Assembly: GCA_947496235.1 (NCBI GenBank)
Contig: CANMCE010000005.1
Span: 1-64,000 of the forward strand
Direction: 5' to 3'
Length of the DNA stretch: 64,000 bases
From: an uncultured Glaciecola sp.
Lineage (GTDB): Bacteria > Pseudomonadota > Gammaproteobacteria > Enterobacterales > Alteromonadaceae
Made by a program: the position numbers and the translations under genes. The notes under the pieces are model-generated. The model did no database searches. It saw nothing but the letters and a program-made list of their open reading frames with translations, and was not told where the DNA came from. Shown piece after piece: positions 37,442 to 46,422 of this stretch. The number at the start of each line of letters is the position of its first letter. Positions within the stretch are counted from its first letter, which is position 1.

Positions 37442-38488
37442 TTAAACTTGCTTAGGTCCTATCTCCACCTTCCATAAAAGATCAGTTATTTGTGAAACCT
37501 TTATTTCGATATCCAAAAACATCTTGATAATGTCGATATTGGTCAGTGTATGTAGGCTTGGCTTGGTGGTAGTGAAGCTTCCTTGTCCCGCTAATGCCAT
37601 TGGGAGCAATAGCTGGTCCGCTAAATGTTCCTCAACGGTGGCTTGGGAATACAAGAATTTATTTACTCTACCAGCACAGCGTTTGGCGATATTTTCAGCC
37701 ATAACGCCAATCTCGCCAACAACTTCAAACAGGCTGGCGTGAGTATCATGTATAACCTTTAATTGAAAGCTGTTCCCCGGTCCTGGAGTATCCGCTTCGG
37801 TAATTTTTTCATCAGCGTCTATCCAATTTAAAATGGCTTTTGCTTTTGATATTTCACGTTCCGCTATTGATACTGGCAACTTACTCACTAACGAGTGAAG
37901 TTGGTACTTACTTTTATTTAAATCGCTGTTGGGTTTGCAATCTAGCAAGCTAATTGGTTTAAACTTTCCAACTGGTTCAATAGTTATTTCCCACTTTCCT
38001 CCGCCGGCTGGATAAAACCCTAATGAGGTTTGTTTCACGTCAGTTTTAACGCCCATTAACGCCATCAACGGCAAAAAAGATTCTTCCAAAAAGCATAATG
38101 AAGGTGACATGCCATTATGAGTGCCACCTTCAAAGGTCACTTTAGAAATTCCTTTGGTAAGCGCCAATACGCAAAATATGGTTTGGCAAACTAGCACTGT
38201 ACTTCCCGCGGTTCCAATGCAAAAGTGATAATTTCCTGCTTTTACATTTCCCGGTTTAAACCTTATCCGAGTAGAGCCAAGTTCAGCGCCTTCCACTGTA
38301 GCAGAGCTGATTTCTTTTGCCGCCAGCAAAGAGGTTAGATGTTGGCGCAATAATCCAGGTTTTCGCCGCCCAGCTCTTATATTCATGATTTCTAGAGGTT
38401 GTTGAGTCACTATAGACAGGCAAAGTGCTGTCCTTAGCACTTGCCCACCTCCTTCGCCCTTAGATCCATCTATGGTTATATACTTCAT
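37442..38488 (-). CDS. rtcA: RNA 3'-terminal phosphate cyclase
   Basis: This 348-residue protein is full-length RtcA. Recognisable blocks include ITIDGSKGEGGGQVLRTALCLS at the start, RAGRRKPGLLRQHLTSL, and GGTHNGMSPSLCFLEESFLPL, and the C-terminal TVEEHLADQLLLPMALAGQG which carries the adenylylated His. It converts 3'-phosphate RNA ends to 2',3'-cyclic phosphates with ATP, and can adenylylate 5' ends. It follows rtcB by 3 bases and is co-transcribed with it from the sigma-54 promoter at 39800-39815 under RtcR control. Confidence 0.95.
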   Translation of the reverse strand: MKYITIDGSKGEGGGQVLRTALCLSIVTQQPLEIMNIRAGRRKPGLLRQHLTSLLAAKEISSATVEGAELGSTRIRFKPGNVKAGNYHFCIGTAGSTVLVCQTIFCVLALTKGISKVTFEGGTHNGMSPSLCFLEESFLPLMALMGVKTDVKQTSLGFYPAGGGKWEITIEPVGKFKPISLLDCKPNSDLNKSKYQLHSLVSKLPVSIAEREISKAKAILNWIDADEKITEADTPGPGNSFQLKVIHDTHASLFEVVGEIGVMAENIAKRCAGRVNKFLYSQATVEEHLADQLLLPMALAGQGSFTTTKPSLHTLTNIDIIKMFLDIEIKVSQITDLLWKVEIGPKQV

Positions 38489-38491
38489 CTT

Positions 38492-39718
38492 CTATCCTTT
38501 CACACACACGATTTGCTTGAGGGTGTATACCACTTCCACTAAATCTTTCTGTGCTTCCATTACTTTATCTATGTCTTTATATGCGTGAGGAATTTCATCA
38601 ATTACCGCTGCATCTTTACGACATTCCACACCCTTAGTAGCTTCAATCTGATCCGCTATGGTATAAACCTTTTTCGCTTTGGTTCTGGACATTACGCGTC
38701 CAGCACCATGGCTACAGCTGTTGAAGCTATCTGGGTTACCCAGTCCTCGTACAATGTACGAACGCGCGCCCATGCTACCTGGAATTATGCCCATTTCACC
38801 TTTTTGGGCACGCACTGCGCCTTTTCTTGTGACAAAGCAATCTTTACCAAAGTGATGTTCACGAGAAATGTAATTGTGATGACAATTTACCGCTAACTCC
38901 GCCGTTGAAAACTCAACGGGTAGTTGGCTTTTTAATGCACGAATCGCGTTGAACATCATAATTTCTCGGTTTTTGGCTGCGTAATCCTGGGCCCATTCAA
39001 CCGCTTCAACATAGTCATCAAAATACTGACTACCCTCTTGCAAATAGGCTAAATCTACGTCTGGCAAATTTATTTGATGCTGTTGCATTTCTTTCTTTGC
39101 TAGCTCTATAAAATAGGTACCAATACGATTACCAACGCCTCGACTACCTGAATGCAACATAATCCAAACGGCGTCATTTTCATCTAAGCACAACTCTAAA
39201 AAGTGATTGCCAGTGCCCATGGTTCCCAAATGGTTCACATGGTTACTTTTGGCTATTGCTGGATGTTTTGCGCAGATCTTTTCAAATCTTGCTTCAAGCT
39301 TTTTCCACTCAGCAGCAACCACTTCAGGTATGTTGTGCCATGCACCTCTATCGTTTCTGCCTCTTTTCCCACCGGTTCTACCGTGAGGTACAGCAGATTC
39401 AAATGCATGGCGAATTGCACTTAGATTATCAGGTAACTGACTCGCCTTTAGAGTGGTTTTGGTAGCGACCATACCGCAACCAATATCCACACCAACTGCT
39501 GCAGGTATCACCGCGTTCACAGAGGGGATCACGCTACCAATGGTGGCACCCATTCCCATATGTACGTCTGGCATCACTGCAATATGTGAGTGCACCATTG
39601 CCATGCTGGCAATATTATCTAATTGCTGACGCGCTTGATCTTCAAAAGGAACCCCATTGGTCCAGGCTTTTATATCTGCTCGCCCCTCACCTTGAATAAG
39701 GTTGTAGTTTTTACACAT
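38492..39718 (-). CDS. rtcB: RNA-splicing ligase RtcB
   Basis: This 408-residue protein has the E. coli length and all key blocks: AVGVDIGCGMVATKT with the metal-binding Cys, NHLGTMGTGNHFLEL, MLHSGSRGVGN, MGARSYIVRGLGN and SCSHGAGRVMSRTKA with the guanylylated His. RtcB joins 2',3'-cyclic phosphate or 3'-phosphate ends to 5'-OH ends using GTP and Mn. It is first in the rtcBA operon, downstream of a -24/-12 promoter and divergent from rtcR, as in E. coli. No archease is nearby. Confidence 0.97.
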   Translation of the reverse strand: MCKNYNLIQGEGRADIKAWTNGVPFEDQARQQLDNIASMAMVHSHIAVMPDVHMGMGATIGSVIPSVNAVIPAAVGVDIGCGMVATKTTLKASQLPDNLSAIRHAFESAVPHGRTGGKRGRNDRGAWHNIPEVVAAEWKKLEARFEKICAKHPAIAKSNHVNHLGTMGTGNHFLELCLDENDAVWIMLHSGSRGVGNRIGTYFIELAKKEMQQHQINLPDVDLAYLQEGSQYFDDYVEAVEWAQDYAAKNREIMMFNAIRALKSQLPVEFSTAELAVNCHHNYISREHHFGKDCFVTRKGAVRAQKGEMGIIPGSMGARSYIVRGLGNPDSFNSCSHGAGRVMSRTKAKKVYTIADQIEATKGVECRKDAAVIDEIPHAYKDIDKVMEAQKDLVEVVYTLKQIVCVKG

Positions 39719-39799
39719 GATTTACTCCAACAAATCCATTTTTTATTAGGATTCAAAAATTTCTAAATGCTGAATCGCTTTATCTATATTTGTTCTTTT

Positions 39800-39815
39800 A
39801 TCAATCCTTGTGCCA
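39800..39815 (-). promoter_or_regulatory. Sigma-54 promoter of rtcBA
   Basis: On the minus strand TGGCAC-N5-TTGAT matches the -24/-12 consensus TGGCAC-N5-TTGCA except in the last bases (GC is GA). It lies about 82 bases before the rtcB start, leaving room for RtcR sites between it and rtcR. RtcR-dependent sigma-54 control is established for rtcBA in E. coli. Confidence 0.75.
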
Positions 39816-39964
39816 TAAAAATCCATCATGAAAATTTAATCTTAACCTATTGAAATTATTTAAATAATTTTTATTACTAAATTTCTTATACAAGAATCGG
39901 GATTGACAAGTATGAAATAAAATATACTAATAGATACTAAATATATCCATATGGATAGTAAGAA

Positions 39965-41557
39965 TTGAAGAGAACCATTGCAGTTAGTTTAATCGGCACA
40001 CAGTTAGATGTAGGCGCCAAAGTTGATCGCTGGGCCAGATGGAGGCCTAATGTAAGCTTGTGCAGCCAAGATAATCTAGTTATTCATCAGTTACATCTTC
40101 TGCACGATAACCATGGTACTAAGTTGGCCAATACTATCAGTGGGGATATCGAATCTGTAAGCCCTGAAACCCAAGTGCAACTGCATAAGGTCAACTTCAA
40201 AAACCCTTGGGATTTTGAAGAGGTATACGCCAAGCTATATGACTGGTGTCATCAACAAATGTTTGATACTGAGGCCAATGACTATCTGTTTCATATCACA
40301 ACAGGTACTCATGTTGTGCAAATATGTAGTTTCTTGTTGGCTGAAAGCGGACACTTTCCTGGCAAGTTAATTCAGACCTCACCTGATAAAAGCAACAAAA
40401 ATAAATCCGTGGGTACTGTACAAATTATTGATTTGGATTTGTCAAAGTACGATCAATTAGCCACCCGTTTTGATAAAGAACACCTTGAAGGTAAAGAGTT
40501 TCTAAAAGGTGGCATCAAAACCAAAAATAAGGCTTTTAACCGTCTTATTTCACAGATAGAAAAAGTGGCCATACGTTCTAAAGAGCCCATTATGTTAACT
40601 GGGCCAACAGGTGCAGGTAAGAGTCAATTAGCATCTAGGATTTATCAACTTAAAAAAAGGCGTTTAACTTTAGCGGGTGAGTTTGTTTCCGTTAATTGTG
40701 CAACATTGAAAGGTGAAAACGCTATGGCAGCTTTGTTCGGGCACACCAAGGGCGCTTTTACCGGTGCGCAAAAAGAACGAAGTGGTTATCTGTTAACTGC
40801 AAATAAAGGTGTGTTGTTTTTGGACGAAATAGGCGAGTTAGGTCTAGAAGAACAAGCCATGTTATTGCACGCAATTGAAAATAAGACCTTCCATCCTGTC
40901 GGCAGTGATCGAACTGTATCCAGTGATTTTCAGATAATTGCCGGTACTAATAAAGATCTCAAGCAGGCCGTTTTACAGGGCAAATTCAGAGAAGATTTGT
41001 TGGCGCGCATTAACCTTTGGAATTATGCTCTGCCTGGATTAAAAGATCGAAAAGAAGATATTTCAGCCAATATTGATTTTGAGCTAGAACGATTCGAACA
41101 AAAATCGGGACAGCGAGTGCGATTTAATAAAGAAGCTAGAAATAAATTTGAAAAATTTGCGGTATCTCAACAGGCCAGTTGGTTAGGCAATTTCCGCGAT
41201 TTAAGTTCAGCGGTAACTCGTTTAAGTACACTGGCAGATTCATCTAGAATATCTACCCATGATGTAGAGGAAGAAATAACGCGATTACAACAAGCTTGGT
41301 TCTCACCTAAGGCTATTCAAGAAAGTCAGTTGGCACAATCCTACTTGTCGGCAGAAATCTTAGAAGACCTAGACAACTTTGAACTTGAACAATTGAACTA
41401 TGTGCTAGGTGTTTGCCTGCGGCATTCCAGCATGGCGTCTGCAGGGCGAGAACTGTTTAACAAAAGCCGGACTAAAAAATCTAACATAAACGATTCTGCT
41501 CGTTTGCAAAAATACCTTAGAAAGTATCAGTTAAATTGGTCTGACCTTTTTTCTTAG
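39965..41557 (+). CDS. rtcR: Sigma-54-dependent activator RtcR
   Basis: This 530-residue protein is RtcR by its whole length. The N-terminal CARF-like domain (about residues 1-180; ISLIGTQLDVGAK-type start, DYLFHITTGTHVVQICSFLLAE) is thought to sense RNA fragments with 2',3'-cyclic phosphate and to repress the ATPase. The AAA+ domain has Walker A TGPTGAGKS, the sigma-54 contact loop GAFTGA and Walker B VLFLDEIGE. The C-terminal HTH contains SMASAGRELFNKSR. It starts at a TTG, divergent from rtcB. It switches on rtcBA when damaged RNA accumulates. Confidence 0.96.
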   Translation: MKRTIAVSLIGTQLDVGAKVDRWARWRPNVSLCSQDNLVIHQLHLLHDNHGTKLANTISGDIESVSPETQVQLHKVNFKNPWDFEEVYAKLYDWCHQQMFDTEANDYLFHITTGTHVVQICSFLLAESGHFPGKLIQTSPDKSNKNKSVGTVQIIDLDLSKYDQLATRFDKEHLEGKEFLKGGIKTKNKAFNRLISQIEKVAIRSKEPIMLTGPTGAGKSQLASRIYQLKKRRLTLAGEFVSVNCATLKGENAMAALFGHTKGAFTGAQKERSGYLLTANKGVLFLDEIGELGLEEQAMLLHAIENKTFHPVGSDRTVSSDFQIIAGTNKDLKQAVLQGKFREDLLARINLWNYALPGLKDRKEDISANIDFELERFEQKSGQRVRFNKEARNKFEKFAVSQQASWLGNFRDLSSAVTRLSTLADSSRISTHDVEEEITRLQQAWFSPKAIQESQLAQSYLSAEILEDLDNFELEQLNYVLGVCLRHSSMASAGRELFNKSRTKKSNINDSARLQKYLRKYQLNWSDLFS

Positions 41558-41589
41558 AGGTTACTACGCTCTACCTTGTCATGACTTCA

Positions 41590-41670
41590 CTCTTAGTCGC
41601 AACTAGTTTACTCTTAGTCGCTATTGCTGCCTCTTAGTCGCTATTGCTGCCTCTTAGTCGTCATTACTGC
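41590..41670 (+). repeat. Minisatellite, four 20-21-bp units starting CTCTTAGTCG
   Basis: Units begin at 41590, 41611, 41631 and 41651. Units 2 and 3 are identical (CTCTTAGTCGCTATTGCTGC); units 1 and 4 diverge in the second half. The last unit runs into the REP-like double hairpin. Confidence 0.9.
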
Positions 41671-41713
41671 GGAGGCAGTAATCTGAGAGATTCCCTTTTT
41701 CAAGGGAATGACG
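41659..41713. repeat. REP/REPIN-like double-hairpin element
   Basis: Bounded by CGTCATT (41659-41665) and its complement AATGACG (41707-41713). Inside are two perfect 8-bp hairpins with 4-base loops: ATTACTGC/GCAGTAAT (41663-41682) and ATTCCCTT/AAGGGAAT (41690-41709). The arrangement and the CGTCATT ends resemble REP doublets common in proteobacterial spacers. Confidence 0.75.
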
Positions 41714-41782
41714 GGGTGTTTCAAGGGAATGACGGGGTGTTTCAAGGGAATGACGGGGTGTTTCAAGGGAATGACGAGAGTG
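41698..41782 (+). repeat. Minisatellite, four 21-bp units TTTCAAGGGAATGACGGGGTG
   Basis: Units start at 41698, 41719, 41740 and 41761. The first three are identical, the fourth differs at its end. The unit is the right arm of the adjacent REP-like hairpin, so the array seems to arise by tandem duplication of that arm. Confidence 0.9.
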
Positions 41783-41813
41783 TTTCCAGGAAACAAAAAG
41801 AGCTAACGAGATT

Positions 41814-43091
41814 TTAAGGTCTCATCAGCCCATTCAAAAGGCTTTGGTCGCAGTCATTTTTCTCTGCTGGTTTCGCATCCATCAGTTTCGCAATAATGCA
41901 GTGAACATTAACATTCTCTATGCTTGGCCATTTAGACTGAGGATCTATGCCTTTACCTTTTACTAAAAGTGTTGCATGCATAATTTTGTTTTTCGGATCA
42001 TATCCATGAGATGCAACATAGGTTGGATCAAATGGAATATGCCGTTGAGAAATTAACCAACCTGGTTCGGGCATAATCACAATGTCCGGTTGTCGAGTCG
42101 GATGCGCCAAGTGGGCATTGTCAGGTAAATTTGTTTTGTCGTACACCTGCCAGTGATCACTAAGGTTCTTCAACTGATTAATCAATTTATCGCTATCCAC
42201 ATTTTCGCCTAAAAACAGATAGGAGAAAATTTGGTTACCGCTTTCTTCGCTATAAAGTTGTGGAGAGAAAATATGATTAGGGTCAGATCTTTCCAATTTC
42301 ATCGCATCGCCGATAACATCATCAATATAAATAATCTGATGCTCTGACAGGTCTGCCATGCCGTGGTCACCAACAATAACAAAGGCAGTATCTTCATACA
42401 CTTTTCTTTGTTTTAGCCCGTCGATGAGCGCACCGACCAAACTATCAGCTTCTGTGGCAGCTTCTAACGCTTGTTTACTATCAATGCCATGTCCATGTTG
42501 CGCACTGTCTAAAATTGAAAAATACAATGAAATGAAAGTAGGAGAAGCCGTTTCTTTATCTATCCAATCCAATACTTGTTCCACTCGCTCCATGTTGGGT
42601 TTGTAATGATCATATTTGTACCAGTAAGTTGGAAGTTCATCGTTTACCGAGGCTTCTGATCCGACCCAAAACATAGAAGCAGTCACAAACCCTTGTCGCT
42701 CAAGTACATTCCAAATTGGGTCGCCTTGGAAGAAGTTGGGATCACCGCCATCTTTTTGCCTAAACAAACGATCCAATTCTTTATCATAAGTGTTATTCGC
42801 GACTACCCCATTGCCTTCTGGATACAAGCCAGTGGCCATAGCATAAAAGTTTGGGAAGGTTTTCGATGGGAACACCGGAATTAAAGATTCTGCTCTAGCT
42901 CCCTCATCCGCTAATTGTTTTAAGTGTTTCATATTCCAACGCTCAATAGCGTCATAGGACAAACCGTCGATACCAATCAGAATTACAGTCTGATTTGTAT
43001 TTGCAGCTTGCAGGTTAAAACTGAGTAAACAAAAAACACAAAAAGAAAATAGCAATCGCTTCAAAATATTCGGCCTTGTTGGGGTTAGCAA
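41814..43091 (-). CDS. Ectonucleotide pyrophosphatase/phosphodiesterase (NPP) family enzyme
   Basis: This protein of up to 425 residues has a signal peptide (LLFSFCVFCLLSFNLQA) and the NPP core of the alkaline phosphatase superfamily: VILIGIDGLSYDAIERWN, PSKTFPNFYAMATGLYPEGNG with the nucleophilic Thr, DSAQHGHG and VIVGDHGMADL giving metal ligands, and DPTYVASHGYDPKNKIMHATLLVKG near the end. It hydrolyses nucleotide or lipid phosphodiesters in the periplasm; substrate unknown. There is no ATG; a TTG at 43064 has AAGG upstream and may be the true start rather than TTG 43091. Confidence 0.87.
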   Translation of the reverse strand: MLTPTRPNILKRLLFSFCVFCLLSFNLQAANTNQTVILIGIDGLSYDAIERWNMKHLKQLADEGARAESLIPVFPSKTFPNFYAMATGLYPEGNGVVANNTYDKELDRLFRQKDGGDPNFFQGDPIWNVLERQGFVTASMFWVGSEASVNDELPTYWYKYDHYKPNMERVEQVLDWIDKETASPTFISLYFSILDSAQHGHGIDSKQALEAATEADSLVGALIDGLKQRKVYEDTAFVIVGDHGMADLSEHQIIYIDDVIGDAMKLERSDPNHIFSPQLYSEESGNQIFSYLFLGENVDSDKLINQLKNLSDHWQVYDKTNLPDNAHLAHPTRQPDIVIMPEPGWLISQRHIPFDPTYVASHGYDPKNKIMHATLLVKGKGIDPQSKWPSIENVNVHCIIAKLMDAKPAEKNDCDQSLLNGLMRP

Positions 43092-43268
43092 ATTGGGTTG
43101 GAACGTTACCTAGCTCATTAAATTAATCTTAATTTATTAGTTCTTAGCAAGGCAAATTAAAGATCTGTGAAATGGTAGAAATTTGCGCAACATTAGACTT
43201 TTGTGGATAAATTAGGCTAAGCTTTTAAACCAAAACTCTCAAAATCATCAAAATAAAATGGACTTTAA

Positions 43269-44165
43269 ATGAAATACCTTTTGATACTTCTGGCCCTTTT
43301 GTATCCATGGCAAATAAATGCAGCAGCCACAAAATGGGTGGATTTTACTTTGCATAATGGTCACATATATATACCAGTGACCATAGAAGGTATTGAATCA
43401 CATGCAATACTTGATTCAGGCGCACAATTACACGGAATAAATAAAGCTTTTGTCGGTAAAAATGAATTGGAATTATCCAAGGGGCCAAAAATAAGAGTTC
43501 AAGGGGTGCATGAAGTAATGAAACGCACCTCTTATAACCAGCTTAAAATAGAGCTTTTTGGCACGGAGTTTCTGTTAGATAAGGTGGTTGAGTCTAGTTT
43601 AGGACATCATTCTACAGGTCTTTTATTGGGTTCTGGTTTTTTTCAACCATTTATTGTACAACTTGATTATCCCAATAAAAAAATACGTATTCTCACCAGA
43701 GATACGGTAGATATGGATAAAGTATCTAATGTGAATTCAACCGCAGATCGGCAAAGAGGTATGCCGATTGCCGAAGTTCTTGTAAATGAAAAACCCTTTT
43801 GGTTTTTAGTAGATACCGGTAGCTCGGGTAGTATCTTGATGGAAAGACGTTATGCATCACAAGCTGGTTTGTTAGAAAATATTGAAGGTTCAACATCTTC
43901 AAGAGGGGTTAATGGATTTGGTACTCAAGATTTTGCAACAGCTGATGTCGTTGGTTTTGGTCCTTATGATATTAGGGATGTTAAGGTTCGTTTTCCATCA
44001 GAAGGTGAGAAAACCTATCTAGAAAGTCAATATAGCTCAACCAAGAGCCGTATTAAAGGTAAAAAGGTTGTAGGGATAATCGGGTATGATTTATTTCAAC
44101 ATTTTATTATTACCTTAGAATATAAAGAGGGTAGAGTGCATATAGCATTACCAAAAAAAGACTAA
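43269..44165 (+). CDS. Secreted retropepsin-like aspartic protease with two active-site motifs
   Basis: This 298-residue protein has a signal peptide (YLLILLALLYPWQINA). Two aspartic protease motifs occur: AILDSGAQLHGINKAF (about residue 50) and FLVDTGSSGSILMERRYA (about residue 180), so each half can provide one catalytic Asp, as in pepsins, whereas bacterial retropepsin-like proteins often dimerise. A late GIIGYDLF resembles the hydrophobic-hydrophobic-Gly motif. It is probably a periplasmic protease; substrate unknown. It is directly followed by a sodC remnant. Confidence 0.82.
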   Translation: MKYLLILLALLYPWQINAAATKWVDFTLHNGHIYIPVTIEGIESHAILDSGAQLHGINKAFVGKNELELSKGPKIRVQGVHEVMKRTSYNQLKIELFGTEFLLDKVVESSLGHHSTGLLLGSGFFQPFIVQLDYPNKKIRILTRDTVDMDKVSNVNSTADRQRGMPIAEVLVNEKPFWFLVDTGSSGSILMERRYASQAGLLENIEGSTSSRGVNGFGTQDFATADVVGFGPYDIRDVKVRFPSEGEKTYLESQYSSTKSRIKGKKVVGIIGYDLFQHFIITLEYKEGRVHIALPKKD

Positions 44166-44187
44166 ATTTTAGCGACCAGAAGGGAGG

Positions 44188-44523
44188 CTTGCCTTTCACT
44201 TACATGAGAATCCTTCTTGCGATTTATCAATGAAAGATGGTAAAGAAGTACCTGCTGGTGGTGCTGGAAGTCATTTCGATCCAGATGAAACCGGTTCTCA
44301 CAGTTTTCCATGGTCGAGTGATGGCCATTTAGGCGACTTACCTGCAATCTATGTCGATGACAATGGAATGGCTACCATGCCAGTTCATGCGCCCCTTTTG
44401 ACTATAGATGACTTACAAAACAAAGCGCTCATGTTGCATGAGGGCGGCGATAATTATTCAGATGACCCTAAAAAATTAGGCGGAGGCGGCAGTCGAGTCG
44501 CTTGTGGGGTAACCACACAATAA
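44188..44523 (+). pseudogene. sodC: 5'-truncated Cu/Zn superoxide dismutase gene
   Basis: The frame running from just after the protease stop reads LAFHLHENPSC, then DGKEVPAGGAGSHFDPDETG, GHLGDLPAIYVDDNGMA, MLHEGGDNYSDDPKKLGGGGSRVACGV, which is the C-terminal two-thirds of periplasmic SodC. Both Cu-site His of HLHEN, the bridging and Zn-site His and Asp and the second disulfide Cys are kept, but the signal peptide and the first beta strands (roughly 50 residues or more) are missing. Translation from the internal ATG 44230 would lose HLHEN too. It is a recent remnant; its terminator is still present. Confidence 0.85.
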
Positions 44524-44542
44524 GAGGTTCTTACGCCTCGAG

Positions 44543-44569
44543 AGTGTAATAACGGTAAGTTATTACACT
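44543..44569 (+). terminator. Hairpin after the sodC remnant
   Basis: Perfect 11-bp stem AGTGTAATAAC/GTTATTACACT with a GGTAA loop, followed by TCTCAAATTCT. Likely the original sodC terminator. Confidence 0.6.
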
Positions 44570-44734
44570 TCTCAAATTCTACCCCAAGATAATACAATTT
44601 CTTCAGCATAAAAAAGAAAATAATTGGTTTGTGAAAAACCGAATTTTGTAGTGTGTAGAAATTGTCGTATGCTGTGGGTCTGCGCACATTTTTTTCAATC
44701 CACTGAAAATCTTTACTTTCATTCAAGGAATACT

Positions 44735-45949
44735 ATGCAACGTCGATCCGCCACTACGGTGATCTTTATTGGCTTTATGTTATTAGGGGTAGCTTTTATT
44801 CTTTGGGGGATTTTGTTGCCAGAACTCGCAGAGAGTTTGGCAATGACGGAAATTATCAGTGGCGCATTTTTCACTCTTATCTCTATTGGCGCTATTGTAG
44901 GTGCCTTTATTGGTGGAAAATACATTCATAAATTTGATTTTATGTCCTTGTTTTCCGGATTAACTAGCTTACTTGCAATTTTACTTACCATCTTATCCTT
45001 TGTGTATCATTGGGGATTCATGTTGGTTGGCGCCTTTTTAATGGGGTTAGTGTGTTCCAGTTTATTTACCATAGGCCACACCATGATAGCCCGATTGTAT
45101 GTGACTCGTCGCTCAACCATGATGGGATTAATGGACTTCATGTTCAGTGTGGGGACTTTGGCTGCTCCCTTGTATATTTCAGCGCTTTATTTGTTGGAAC
45201 AAAACTGGCGCTGGCCGCTTCGTTTACTTTCAATCGCATTAATAATGTTGTCAGCTTACGCATGGTATGTTGCTCATCAAGGTAAAAAGCTTAAGTTGCA
45301 TGATGACAAACCCAAACCAAAACAAACCCATACTTATTCAAGTGTGATCAAACAGCCTATTTTCTTGTTTTTAGCACTTTCTGCGGTGGGCTATGGTGCT
45401 GTGGAGTTCGGCAATGGCAATTGGTTTGTCAGTTATGCCCAAAATGGTCGAGGATTTGATGGTGAAGATGCAAGGCTTATATTTGCATTTTTTACTGGTG
45501 GTATGGCAATCAGCCGATTGGGTTTTTCATTTCTTCTACGATGGGTTAGCCCTCATCGGCTAATGATTATTCTTGCTTCAGTTATGGCGTTGGGAACTTT
45601 CATTATAAAGCTTTCCTCAGATCCAATCATGATGTCATTTGGGAACCTACTCGTTGGTTTGGGACTTGGCGGCTTGTTTCCACTAATGCTTTCTTGCGCT
45701 ATGGATGTGGATAGTGACAATGGCCCTCTTATTTCCGGGGTTTGTGTGATTGGCTCTGCTACTGGAGTGCAATTGGCATCTTTTGGCACTGGATTCTGGG
45801 CGAACTTTGCACCCCTTACCACAGCGTTTTGGGTGATTCCTATGAGCGGTGTCTGGTTACTTGCTATGGCTTGGGTATATAGTCGCCAGATAAAAACACA
45901 TATCCAATCGCATACACCTCATGAAGAGATTGAAACATCTATACGTTAA
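44735..45949 (+). CDS. Major facilitator superfamily transporter
   Basis: The protein (404 residues from ATG 44735, which has AAGGA upstream) has about twelve membrane segments in two halves, with a hydrophilic loop near residue 195 (HDDKPKPKQTHTY). GGKYIHKFDF lies in the loop between helices 2 and 3, where the MFS motif A is expected. Features such as GNGNWFVSYAQNGRGFDGEDARL resemble FucP/GlcP-like sugar porters, but the substrate cannot be assigned. It stands alone. Confidence 0.85.
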   Translation: MQRRSATTVIFIGFMLLGVAFILWGILLPELAESLAMTEIISGAFFTLISIGAIVGAFIGGKYIHKFDFMSLFSGLTSLLAILLTILSFVYHWGFMLVGAFLMGLVCSSLFTIGHTMIARLYVTRRSTMMGLMDFMFSVGTLAAPLYISALYLLEQNWRWPLRLLSIALIMLSAYAWYVAHQGKKLKLHDDKPKPKQTHTYSSVIKQPIFLFLALSAVGYGAVEFGNGNWFVSYAQNGRGFDGEDARLIFAFFTGGMAISRLGFSFLLRWVSPHRLMIILASVMALGTFIIKLSSDPIMMSFGNLLVGLGLGGLFPLMLSCAMDVDSDNGPLISGVCVIGSATGVQLASFGTGFWANFAPLTTAFWVIPMSGVWLLAMAWVYSRQIKTHIQSHTPHEEIETSIR

Positions 45950-46035
45950 CCAAATTTGACATAACTCTGCATTGGGCAAGGTATTTTTAAGTGATAGTAT
46001 AAAACACCTCGAGTTTTAACAGGGACGATGTAACA

Positions 46036-46422
46036 GTGAATTTTAATCAAGTAACCTTACCAGTTAAAAACATGCCCGAAGCAATAAAATTTTATCTGAC
46101 TCTAGGTTTTACTCAGATTGTAGACACTCCTCACTATGCCAGATTTTCTTGTCCTCAAGGGGATGCTACTTTCTCGTTATCCTTGGAAGAGCAGAATTTT
46201 ACCAATGGCGCAATTCTGTACTTTGAGTATGAAGCACTGGACGAATGGGTGGCTAGGCTTTTACAAAAAGGCGTAGAATTTATACAGCTCCCAACCGAGC
46301 AACGCTATTTATGGAAAGAAGCTGTTTTGAAAGATCCTTCGGGTAATAAAATAAAACTGTATTGGGCTGGTGAAAATCGTTTGCATCCGCCGTGGGAAGT
46401 CGAAATAAAGGATGATCAATGA
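46036..46422 (+). CDS. VOC (glyoxalase/bleomycin-resistance-like) family protein
   Basis: This 128-residue protein is a single vicinal-oxygen-chelate domain: FNQVTLPVKNMPEAIKFYLTLGFTQIVDTPHYARFSCP at the start and VLKDPSGNKIKLYWAGENR at the end. It starts at a GTG. It overlaps the next gene by 4 bases (ATGA), so the two are coupled. Small VOC proteins of this type act on small organic molecules or bind them; the ligand is unknown. Confidence 0.85.
   Translation: MNFNQVTLPVKNMPEAIKFYLTLGFTQIVDTPHYARFSCPQGDATFSLSLEEQNFTNGAILYFEYEALDEWVARLLQKGVEFIQLPTEQRYLWKEAVLKDPSGNKIKLYWAGENRLHPPWEVEIKDDQ

Noticed and set aside
41590-41782. CRISPR array
   Set aside because: Units of 20-21 bp repeat head to tail without unique spacers and there are no cas genes.
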